Positions 1 through 5,725 of a DNA stretch of 6,154 nucleotides are shown piece after piece. Numbering within the stretch: the first letter of the stretch is position 1; each line of letters opens with the position of its first letter. Source of the stretch: Acidobacteriota bacterium (GTDB taxonomy: Bacteria; Acidobacteriota; Terriglobia; Terriglobales; Acidobacteriaceae); contig JAJZMO010000196.1 in assembly GCA_021798235.1 (NCBI GenBank), positions 1 through 6,154 on the forward strand, given 5' to 3'. The notes under the pieces are model-generated. The model was given only the letters and a program-made list of their open reading frames with translations. It was not told the DNA's origin and made no database searches. A program made the translations under genes and the position numbers.

Positions 1-1194
1 CTGGCGGACCAGTACGCGATGAGCGACAACTACCACCAGGGCGTGATGGGCGGAACAGGTGCCAACCACATCATGCTGGGCACCGGAGATGCTCTTTGGT
101 ATAGCGACGGCAATGGCAACGCCATCGTGCCGCCGCACAATCAGATGGTCGCCGCCGGTTCTCCGAACGCGGGCATCGTGGATGAAGTGGAGAATCCCAA
201 CGCGGCGCAGGCCAGCAACAACTGGTACTCCGAAGATGGTTACGGCGGCGGCAGCTATGGCTCACCTTCCTATGGTGGCGGCAGCTACAGCAATTGCTCT
301 GACCCGAATGCGCCGGGCGTCAGCTCTGTGCTGGAGTATCTCGGCTCGCTGCCCAACAAGGTCAATCCGCGCTGCGATTCCAACCACTACTACCTGCTGA
401 ACAACTACAATCCCGGCTACTTCGGCAATGGTGCCGACGCTGCCACGGACTTCAGCAAGAACAACACCGTCTTTACCATTCCGCCTTCCACCGTGCGCAA
501 TATCGGCGATGCCCTGCTGGCCAAAAATATCTCGTGGAAGTATTACGGCGACCAGTGGAACCTTTACAAAAACGATCCGTACTATCTGAACCCCAACAAT
601 CTGTACTGCAACATTTGCAACTTCTTCCAGTACTCCACATCGATCATGACCAACGCGGCTGTGCGCAACGCGCATCTGCAGGACACGGTCGACCTGTATG
701 CGGACCTGCAAAACGGAACGCTGCCCGCCGTCTCCTTCGTCAAGCCCAGCGGCTATGTCGATGGACACCCCTCCTCATCCAAACTGGATTTGTTTGAGGG
801 CTTCGTGAAAAAGATCGTCGATGGCGTGCAGGCCAACCCGGAGTTGTGGAAGGATACGGCGATCTTCATCACGGTGGATGAAGGCGGCGGTTACTATGAC
901 TCCGGCTACATTCAGCCGGTGGATTTCTTCGGCGATGGCACACGCATCCCGATGATCGTCGTCTCGCGCTTTACCCAGCCGGGACACATCTCCCACCAAT
1001 ACAACGACCACGTTTCGATTCTGAAGTTCATCGAAGCCAACTGGGGTCTGGATCCTTTGACCCAGCGCAGCCGCGACAACCTGCCCAACCCCCGGCAGGA
1101 TGGCGCCAACCCGTACGTGCCCACCAACGGCCCGGCCATCGGCGATCTGATGGACCTTTTCAGCTTCGATCGTGACCACGACGATCGTCGCTAG
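1..1194 (+). CDS. Secreted phosphoesterase / phospholipase C-type acid phosphatase, 5' end missing
   Basis: The frame is open from the first base (LADQYAMSDNYHQG...), so the gene continues upstream of the window; 397 residues are visible. It matches the phosphoesterase family that includes phospholipases C and AcpA-type acid phosphatases, metal-dependent exported enzymes that cleave phosphomonoesters or phosphodiesters. Visible family hallmarks, counted from the first visible residue, are the SDNYHQ...GGTGANH segment (about 8-23), NNYNPGYFG, VSFVKPSG...DGHP, the metal-site segment TAIFITVDEGGGYYDSG (Asp-Glu at 293-294) and the C-terminal IPMIVVSRF...YNDHVSILKFIE (Asp-His at 336-337). The missing N-terminus should carry the signal peptide and the first metal/nucleophile motif of the family. 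A glycine-rich stretch near residues 80-97 contains YGGGSY twice. The substrate cannot be told from sequence; the family call is firm. Confidence 0.9.
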   Translation: MADQYAMSDNYHQGVMGGTGANHIMLGTGDALWYSDGNGNAIVPPHNQMVAAGSPNAGIVDEVENPNAAQASNNWYSEDGYGGGSYGSPSYGGGSYSNCSDPNAPGVSSVLEYLGSLPNKVNPRCDSNHYYLLNNYNPGYFGNGADAATDFSKNNTVFTIPPSTVRNIGDALLAKNISWKYYGDQWNLYKNDPYYLNPNNLYCNICNFFQYSTSIMTNAAVRNAHLQDTVDLYADLQNGTLPAVSFVKPSGYVDGHPSSSKLDLFEGFVKKIVDGVQANPELWKDTAIFITVDEGGGYYDSGYIQPVDFFGDGTRIPMIVVSRFTQPGHISHQYNDHVSILKFIEANWGLDPLTQRSRDNLPNPRQDGANPYVPTNGPAIGDLMDLFSFDRDHDDRR

Positions 1195-1218
1195 ATTGTT
1201 TTGATGGGTATACACTCC

Positions 1219-1255
1219 TCCACCGGCGAGAGAATTTCTTGCCGGTGGATTTTTT
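1219..1255 (+). terminator. Rho-independent terminator of the phosphoesterase gene
   Basis: A perfect 9-bp stem (TCCACCGGC at 1219-1227 with GCCGGTGGA at 1241-1249) can be lengthened inward by A-U and G-U pairs around a short AAT loop. It is followed at once by six T (1250-1255). It begins 25 bases after the stop codon. On the opposite strand no T run follows the hairpin, so it should act mainly on plus-strand transcription. Confidence 0.9.
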
Positions 1256-1261
1256 ATTCGT
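1253..1261. repeat. Left copy of the 9-bp direct repeat flanking the AT-rich islet
   Basis: TTTATTCGT occurs here and again at 2060-2068, the two edges of the low-GC segment. The copies agree at 11 of 12 positions if extended to TTTATTCGTnAA. This copy lies in the T-rich tail of the phosphoesterase terminator. It may be a target-site duplication or the trace of short-homology insertion; chance remains possible. Confidence 0.4.
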
Positions 1262-1278
1262 TAAGAAAATGCAAAAAC

Positions 1279-1461
1279 TTACTCGTCATTTGCTGGGGGT
1301 GGAGGAGGCCACGGAGCTGGCCTCTGCATCTTCTCTACACTTTCGCGAACGGGCATTGAATCGTTGGCAATTCCACGATTATTATTGTGCCTATCTTCTC
1401 TAATGGGTTGTGGAGTTTTAGCCGGTGGATGCGGCGTTTTAGGTGTTTCTTTGTCACTCAT
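1279..1461 (-). CDS. Small proline-rich protein, second gene of the AT-rich islet
   Basis: This 60-residue hypothetical protein has 14 prolines. It has repeated TP/PP motifs at residues 7-19, a charged and Asn-rich middle (REDRHNNNRG), and a C-terminal WPPPPP run just before the end. It has no signal peptide or membrane segment and is probably disordered. Despite its size it looks real: its ATG overlaps the TGA of the upstream gene by four bases (ATGA on the minus strand, 1458-1461), and AGAGG stands 6 bases before the start. The coupling implies it is made together with the 2TM protein, perhaps as a partner; polyproline tracts commonly bind other proteins. Function unknown. Confidence 0.65.
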   Translation of the reverse strand: MSDKETPKTPHPPAKTPQPIREDRHNNNRGIANDSMPVRESVEKMQRPAPWPPPPPANDE

Positions 1462-1940
1462 TGCAAGCCTCTAGCTTTCAGTACGCATTGATATGCTTTT
1501 GTTCTTAATTTTTCGTCTCGGGGAACGATGCTCTCATCTATTTGTGATTCTCTTTGTTTTGTAGCTTCAAATTCATCCCACGATCCTGGCTGACACACAT
1601 TGGGATCTTTTTCCCATTGGAGTTGATATTTGATTCTAATTTCCCTCCAAGTGGCGAATAATCCGGAAACTTTACTTATCCTTTCTGAAGGGAAAAAATT
1701 AGAATGATATATAGACAGGACACAGGAAGCTCCCGTAATTATTTTCCACACTGCTGGATACCGTGACCAAATAGCCCACGCGGCGATTGCGGTCCCTGAG
1801 GATGTTAACGAAATAATGAACTTGAGCCAGCGATCTCTTGACACAAATCGCTGACAAAGTGCTTCCCAGTAATAAACATTCATATCTGCATCTAACATGG
1901 AATCCCATAATGCCAATCGATGAGTTTGATTCGTAGACAT
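1458..1940 (-). CDS. Two-transmembrane hypothetical protein, first gene of the AT-rich islet
   Basis: This 160-residue protein has a cytoplasmic-looking N-terminus (LALWDSMLDADMNVYYWEAL), two hydrophobic segments at about 38-58 and 62-80 separated by a very short turn (RYP), and a charged helical tail with ATWREIRIKYQLQWE. The layout recalls SLATT/2TM-type proteins, a group some of whose members are predicted membrane effectors in nucleotide-signalled defence systems. That resemblance is in architecture only and I cannot confirm homology. The gene is AT-rich and its codon use differs from the GC-rich flanking genes, which suggests transfer. AAGGA lies 13 bases before the ATG, a slightly long spacing, and an extended -10 lies just upstream. 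It overlaps the next gene by 4 bases. Confidence 0.75.
   Translation of the reverse strand: MSTNQTHRLALWDSMLDADMNVYYWEALCQRFVSRDRWLKFIISLTSSGTAIAAWAIWSRYPAVWKIITGASCVLSIYHSNFFPSERISKVSGLFATWREIRIKYQLQWEKDPNVCQPGSWDEFEATKQRESQIDESIVPRDEKLRTKAYQCVLKARGLQ
1468..1472 (-). promoter_or_regulatory. Ribosome binding site for the proline-rich gene
   Basis: Minus strand AGAGG is 6 bases upstream of the ATG at 1461 and lies inside the last codons of the 2TM gene. With the ATGA overlap it supports the small gene as a translated, coupled reading frame. Confidence 0.6.
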
Positions 1941-1953
1941 AATGTTCGTAGAT

Positions 1954-1973
1954 TCCTTGAGCGCATTCTAGCA
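1954..1973 (-). promoter_or_regulatory. Extended -10 promoter and RBS of the islet operon
   Basis: On the minus strand TGCTAGAAT (1965-1973) fits an extended -10 (TGn plus a 5/6 match to TATAAT); no good -35 is seen. Transcription would start near 1958, just at the AAGGA (1954-1958) that would serve the 2TM gene. This would give the islet its own expression, independent of the nuclease gene upstream. Confidence 0.4.
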
Positions 1974-2059
1974 TCACTGGTAATAGTTGAGTTATTTGAT
2001 TTTCCTTTAGCGACTCAATAAATATCGCGATGCCCATTTATTGATTTGTCGGCTATCTA

Positions 2060-2068
2060 TTTATTCGT
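2060..2068. repeat. Right copy of the 9-bp direct repeat flanking the AT-rich islet
   Basis: This second TTTATTCGT overlaps the last codons and stop (TAA on the minus strand) of the nuclease gene, so an insertion or excision through the repeat would leave the nuclease intact. Confidence 0.4.
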
Positions 2069-2993
2069 CAACCGATTGCGCGCTGCGTACCCAGGCGGTC
2101 ACCACCATGTCGCGCAGCCTGGCTGCGCCGGCAGCCAGCCGCTCCGCGGTAAAGGTGCGCGACTCCGCACTGCCTGCACCGCGAAACTCGCCATGCGCAT
2201 CCAGCCGGTACACGGTATCCACATTTTGGTGCGTTGTGCGCAGATAGTCCAGGAAATCTTCAAACGGAGCGCCACGCAAAATGGATGGCCGCTCTGGCAC
2301 CAGAGGACGCACGTCGCTTTCGCGAATGTTGGCCGAGACGAACTGCGTCTCAAAGTGCGCGTGTAGGCCCGGAGTGCGCGTGTAGCCATGCGGATTGTCG
2401 CGCTCCACCCAGCCGTCATAGTTGATGCTGGTATGCAACGGCTGCGAACCATCGCCCACGTAATGCCCCAGCCAGCCAATGTCAAAGAGCACGGCCAACT
2501 CCGCACCGTTGGTATCTTTGCGCGCGCTGCTCAACATGCGATAGCGGCGCAGGTCGGCTTGCAAGCGTTCGTAGACCTCCGTCGCCTGCCACGGCAACAG
2601 GCCAATGTGTTGCGGCAAAAACCGTTCTGCCAGCCCGGGATTTTGTTTCTGCAATTGGAAATAGGCCGCGTAGGCATCGCGCAAAAAATCAAATCGATAG
2701 GGCGGCAATCCGTGCGGCTCCAGTGCATCGGCCACTTCCAAGTCCAAGTAGTGCTCCGGGGCCTGCGCGTTGTTCAGCTCCGGTTCCGCCGGAGAGCGCC
2801 AACGGTCCGGCTCCGGGCCAAGGGATTCCACCTCGGCCACGGCCAAGGGCGTGCGTAAAAATGCGGGCACATCGGTGGGTAGCGTTTCCATGGCGATGCG
2901 GTTGATGAGCTTGTGGCCTGCCTTGCCCCAGCCCAGGCAGGCAGGCGCACAAAGCAGCGGCAGAAGCAGAGCGAGAGCGGCGCGGCGAAGCAT
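2061..2993 (-). CDS. Exported S1/P1-type zinc nuclease
   Basis: This 310-residue protein belongs to the S1/P1 family: trinuclear-zinc enzymes that cut single-stranded DNA and RNA and remove 3'-phosphates. The start at 2993 is chosen because a signal peptide follows directly (MLRRAALALLLPLL...), cleaved so that Trp22 becomes residue 1, as zinc binding in this family requires. An upstream GTG (3038) would put 15 residues before that signal. All expected ligands are visible: Trp22, His27 (WGKAGH), Asp63 (PDRW), His82 (HYLDLE), His177/Asp181/His187 in GHYVGDGSQPLH, and His211. The last ligand, usually Asp, appears as Glu215 (LHAHFET). It acts outside the cytoplasm. An excellent promoter ends 6 bases before the ATG. 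Confidence 0.92.
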   Translation of the reverse strand: MLRRAALALLLPLLCAPACLGWGKAGHKLINRIAMETLPTDVPAFLRTPLAVAEVESLGPEPDRWRSPAEPELNNAQAPEHYLDLEVADALEPHGLPPYRFDFLRDAYAAYFQLQKQNPGLAERFLPQHIGLLPWQATEVYERLQADLRRYRMLSSARKDTNGAELAVLFDIGWLGHYVGDGSQPLHTSINYDGWVERDNPHGYTRTPGLHAHFETQFVSANIRESDVRPLVPERPSILRGAPFEDFLDYLRTTHQNVDTVYRLDAHGEFRGAGSAESRTFTAERLAAGAARLRDMVVTAWVRSAQSVDE

Positions 2994-2999
2994 AGGCAA

Positions 3000-3028
3000 A
3001 GTATAGGCGCTGGAAAAATTCCTGTGAA
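3000..3028 (-). promoter_or_regulatory. Sigma-70-type promoter of the nuclease gene, probably leaderless
   Basis: On the minus strand TTCACA (3023-3028) and TATACT (3000-3005) each match the consensus at 5 of 6 positions and are exactly 17 bases apart. The ATG at 2993 follows 6 bases after the -10, so transcription should begin at or next to the start codon. No Shine-Dalgarno sequence is present between them. This also decides the start codon in favour of 2993. Confidence 0.65.
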
Positions 3029-3087
3029 AATTCTGCACGAATCTGCGGCAAAATCAACGGGAACCCACGATAAACACTGTGAGTTTT

Positions 3088-3096
3088 TGATATTCT
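3088..3096 (+). promoter_or_regulatory. Extended -10 promoter of the synthase gene, probably leaderless
   Basis: TGATATTCT fits an extended -10 (TGn followed by TATTCT). The chosen ATG is 8 bases further on, with no ribosome binding site between. No recognisable -35 lies at 16-18 bases, as expected of extended -10 promoters. Confidence 0.5.
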
Positions 3097-3104
3097 TAGT
3101 GTGT

Positions 3105-4166
3105 ATGCCAACTAAAAAAGAAATTCTCAACCAACCGATCCGGCACATTGATGTGAAGCAGCATGATGTGACCGCGCTTGTCGACGCCATGCAGCACATG
3201 GCCTACAGCTCCCGCGACCTGGCCCGCGCCGCGCACATCTATGAGCGCATGCTGGTGGATAAGGAATGTGGCGTGATCCTCTGCCTGGCCGGATCGCTGA
3301 TCAGCGCCGGACTGAAGCAGATCTTTGTCGACATGCTGCGCAACAACATGGTGGACGCCATCGTCTCCACCGGCGCAAACATTGTCGATCAGGACTTCTT
3401 TGAGGCACTCGGCTTTCAACACTACATCGCCAACGAAGTCTACAAGTCGGGCACGCTGGACGGCGAACTGCGCGAAGCGATGATCGACCGCATCTATGAC
3501 ACGCTGATCGACGAGGAAGAGTTGCGCATCTGCGACGAGACCACCGAGAAGATCGCCAACTCCCTGCCGCCGCGCCCGCATAGCTCGCGCGAGTTCATCC
3601 GCGCTATGGGTGCTTATCTTGCGCAGCAAGGCAAGACGCCCGCAAAAGGCGGCGTGGACTCCATCGTGCTGGCGGCCTATGAAAAAGATATTCCCATCTT
3701 CTGCCCGGCCTTCAGCGATTGCTCGGCAGGCTTCGGCCTGGTGGCGCACCAGCACGCGCGGCAGGATAAGCCCAAGGTCTCCATCGACAGCGCCAAGGAT
3801 TTTTACGAGCTGACGCAGTTGAAGATCGCCAACCCCACCACTGGATTGTTGATGATTGGCGGTGGCGTGCCCAAGAACTTTGCGCAGGACATCGTCGTGG
3901 CGGCGGACATTCTTGGCAACGAAGCGCCCATGCACAAGTACGCGGTGCAGATCACTGTGGCCGATGTGCGCGACGGCGCGCTGTCGTCCAGCACGCTGAA
4001 GGAAGCCAGCTCTTGGGGCAAGGTGGACACAACGTTTGAGCAGATGGTCTACAGCGAAGCCACGCTGGCGCTGCCGCTGATTGCGGGCTACGCCTACCAC
4101 AAGCGCGCTTACGCCGCGCGCACGGAGCGCCGCTGGGCGCGTCTATTGGAGCCGGTCACTGCATAA
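3105..4166 (+). CDS. Deoxyhypusine-synthase-family enzyme (bacterial polyamine type)
   Basis: This 353-residue protein spans the whole deoxyhypusine synthase fold, an NAD-dependent enzyme transferring an aminobutyl group. Visible signatures are VSTGANI (87-93), probably part of the NAD site, SDCSAGFGL (204-212), and NPTTGLLMIGGGVPKNF (243-259), whose Lys257 corresponds to the active-site lysine forming the covalent intermediate. Bacteria generally lack eIF5A, the substrate of the eukaryotic enzyme. Bacterial homologues are known or proposed to make polyamines such as homospermidine or agmatine-derived long-chain compounds, so the substrate here is uncertain. The frame is open further upstream, but the ATG at 3105 (MPTKKEI) is chosen because an extended -10 ends just before it and the upstream extension would overlap the nuclease gene. 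The enzyme is cytoplasmic and no export signal is seen. The next gene follows after 4 bases. Confidence 0.88.
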   Translation: MPTKKEILNQPIRHIDVKQHDVTALVDAMQHMAYSSRDLARAAHIYERMLVDKECGVILCLAGSLISAGLKQIFVDMLRNNMVDAIVSTGANIVDQDFFEALGFQHYIANEVYKSGTLDGELREAMIDRIYDTLIDEEELRICDETTEKIANSLPPRPHSSREFIRAMGAYLAQQGKTPAKGGVDSIVLAAYEKDIPIFCPAFSDCSAGFGLVAHQHARQDKPKVSIDSAKDFYELTQLKIANPTTGLLMIGGGVPKNFAQDIVVAADILGNEAPMHKYAVQITVADVRDGALSSSTLKEASSWGKVDTTFEQMVYSEATLALPLIAGYAYHKRAYAARTERRWARLLEPVTA

Positions 4167-4170
4167 CGCA

Positions 4171-4776
4171 ATGCCCGCATCGCAACCGCCATCGCCGCGT
4201 CTGCGCATCACTGTTTATGCAGTGCTGCTTGCGCTCTTTGCGGCGATGGCCGCATTTTCTCTGCATCAGATTTCGCTGCAAGCGCGCACGGACAGAAATG
4301 CTGCGCTCGCTGTTACTCCAAAACTGCTGCACGTTCAGCAGATGCAGCTTGCCGCTGCGCGCGCAGTGCTCGACGTGTTGGCGCGCAATGTCTCCGCACC
4401 GGATGTCTTTCCTGCCGCCGACCTGCAACATCAACGTCGGCTAATGCAGGCAAGTTGGCTTGGACTGGAGCAACTGGAAGCGCAGGACGCGCCGCGCCAA
4501 GGGTTGATGCTCGAAACACGAGCCAGTCTGGCGCAGTTCGATGCAGCACTCGATGCGGCGCTCGTTGCTCCACAGGATAAGGAAGCGAACGACTTCTCCG
4601 TACACCTGCTGCTGGCTCTAGCCCGCATGGATCGCGCACTGACGAACGACTCTGGCTCACTGCAACAACAGGCCGTGCAGGCGTTGCTGCCCCCATCTTT
4701 CGGCATCAGCGTTGGAGTCTGGTTCGGCATGGCTGGCATGCTGCTCGTTGCAATCATTGGACTTAATCGTAAATAG
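4171..4776 (+). CDS. Membrane protein with four-helix-bundle-like ectodomain and no output domain
   Basis: This 201-residue protein starts at ATG 4171, four bases after the synthase stop codon, with no clear ribosome binding site, which suggests translational coupling. It has a short N-terminal tail, a membrane segment at about 12-30, a helical Ala/Leu/Gln-rich region at 31-176, a second membrane segment at about 177-197, and only NRK after it. This is the topology of the periplasmic sensing half of chemoreceptors or sensor kinases (4HB_MCP-like) but without HAMP, signalling or kinase parts; I looked past 4776 and saw no shifted continuation. It may sense or bind a ligand for a partner protein, or it may be a remnant. 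No specific family was recognised. The operon with a polyamine-type enzyme is its main clue. Confidence 0.75.
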   Translation: MPASQPPSPRLRITVYAVLLALFAAMAAFSLHQISLQARTDRNAALAVTPKLLHVQQMQLAAARAVLDVLARNVSAPDVFPAADLQHQRRLMQASWLGLEQLEAQDAPRQGLMLETRASLAQFDAALDAALVAPQDKEANDFSVHLLLALARMDRALTNDSGSLQQQAVQALLPPSFGISVGVWFGMAGMLLVAIIGLNRK

Positions 4777-4861
4777 CCCTTCCGCTTCGCTCCAAAGACT
4801 TCCATCTTGTCCTGCAATGGTAAAAATTCGGGTACATTCCGCAAGTTTTTGTATTTTTTTC

Positions 4862-4889
4862 TTTACACGCACAGCGGTCGGTGTACTGT
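4862..4889 (+). promoter_or_regulatory. Candidate promoter of the response regulator gene
   Basis: TTTACA (4862-4867) could be a -35, with TACTGT (4884-4889) as a weak -10 after 16 bases; TATAGG at 4890 is an alternative at poorer spacing. The 159-base gap and the T-rich tract before it indicate transcription separate from the synthase operon. Confidence 0.35.
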
Positions 4890-4920
4890 TATAGGCAGAG
4901 AATTCCAAAATCACAGCGGT
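4870..4920 (+). repeat. CACAGCGGT direct repeat, possible operator
   Basis: CACAGCGGT occurs at 4870-4878, inside the candidate promoter, and at 4912-4920, just before the response regulator start. The copies are 42 bases apart, four helical turns, so both would face the same side of the DNA. This could be a paired binding site, but only one such pair is seen. Confidence 0.3.
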
Positions 4921-4935
4921 ACAACGGGGCAGACC

Positions 4936-5313
4936 ATGAAGTCCAAGGTGCTGGTAGTTGATGACGACCCATTGGTAGCCGATACGCTGTGCCTGATCTT
5001 TCAGAAGCGAGGCTACGATTGCCGCGCTTCCTACTCAGGCAACGAGGCGCTGTCTTGCGCCAAACAATTTGCTCCAGAGCTGCTGCTCTGTGACATTACC
5101 ATGCCCGGTATGAGCGGATTGGAGGTTGCCTCCTCCATCGCAGATACGCTGCCTAGCTGTTGCATTCTGCTGTTGACTGCGCATTATGGCAACCTTAGAT
5201 CTGCGCGGCAGTGCGTGCATACGCTCAGCGTGCCCAACCGCGTGATGACTAAGCCGGTGCAACCCGATGAGTTGCTGCATCAGGCACACACTCTGTTGCA
5301 TGCCGTACACTAG
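4936..5313 (+). CDS. CheY-like single-domain response regulator
   Basis: This 125-residue protein is a complete receiver domain and nothing else. It has the acidic cluster Asp9-Asp11 (VLVVDDD), the phosphoacceptor Asp53 (LLLCDITMPGMSG), Thr81 and Lys106 (MTKPVQPDELL). It would be phosphorylated by a partner histidine kinase and signal by protein contact, since there is no DNA-binding or enzyme domain. The start is ATG 4936, where the fold begins, with GGGG (4926-4929) as a weak ribosome binding site; the same frame is open upstream but that stretch is low-complexity and non-homologous. No kinase is in the window. It has seven cysteines, including one right before Asp53 and a Cys-Cys pair at 75-76. 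Confidence 0.9.
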   Translation: MKSKVLVVDDDPLVADTLCLIFQKRGYDCRASYSGNEALSCAKQFAPELLLCDITMPGMSGLEVASSIADTLPSCCILLLTAHYGNLRSARQCVHTLSVPNRVMTKPVQPDELLHQAHTLLHAVH

Positions 5314-5432
5314 GGTGCTTGTGTGCCCGGACCCGGTGCCAGCGCGTTTTCCTGCCCAGAGATCACAACGGCGCGGCGCAAAATTTTTGGTGACGCAGCA
5401 CCTGCCATGTTACTCGCTGTTTCAGCCCCAAT

Positions 5433-5725
5433 CTAGAGAAAGCTTGGCGATGGTGGAAGCGAGGTCGTGCGTGCTGTGAAGTCCATTCGTACTTTTCCAC
5501 GTAGCGAGAGATTCGTTTCCACAATGGCACCTGTTGCATTTGGTTTGTGGATGTCCAATGACTCTAGTGCGCGTCTGCACTGTGCGTAAGAAGACCGGCG
5601 GGAATAGGTTCGATTGTTTTTCCGGGCGGCTGCCAAAGTACTCGAAAATTGTCGATTCCACTCGTACGCAATGACCGTAAACACGTAACCACCGTCTTCC
5701 GGGACGTTGATGTCCGTCGAAAATT
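5433..5725 (-). pseudogene. Frameshifted continuation of the secreted-protein gene
   Basis: Just where the 5726-5950 frame ends, a second minus-strand frame opens and reads YSVKFSTDINVPEDGG then YVFTVIAYEWNRQFSS, a beta-strand-like pattern typical of Ig-like or carbohydrate-binding domains. The two frames overlap only in a stretch of about 15 bases, so one base lost there would join them into one protein. After about residue 35 the text becomes compositionally odd (SRRSSYAQCRR...), so further damage is likely. I cannot name the family. Confidence 0.35.

Noticed and set aside
1699..2037. 112-residue minus-strand frame overlapping the start of the 2TM gene
   Set aside because: Its first 30 residues look helical, but most of it lies out of frame over the better-supported 2TM gene, and its start has no ribosome binding site or promoter match as good as that of the 1940 start.
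3074..3102. ACACT...AGTGT inverted repeat around the synthase -10
   Set aside because: Only 5 bases per arm with a 19-base gap; too weak to call an operator.
2913..3104. Upstream 64-residue extension of the synthase frame
   Set aside because: It would run over the nuclease signal peptide region and both promoters, and it is non-homologous, Arg/Gln/Lys-rich sequence.
3096..4100. 334-residue open frame on the minus strand opposite the synthase gene
   Set aside because: It is the antisense shadow of a strongly conserved enzyme; its text is low-complexity His/Val/Arg/Gly-rich with no family motif.
4806..4850. Possible terminator after the synthase operon (CTTG...CAAG then TTTTT)
   Set aside because: The stem is interrupted by unpaired stretches of unequal length; not stable enough to support.
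5422..5661. Minus-strand frame with a CNRCH (CxxCH) motif and W..S...H, suggestive of a multihaem cytochrome c
   Set aside because: There is a single motif, no signal peptide, no other haem site, and spacing unlike known families; probably chance in a degraded region.
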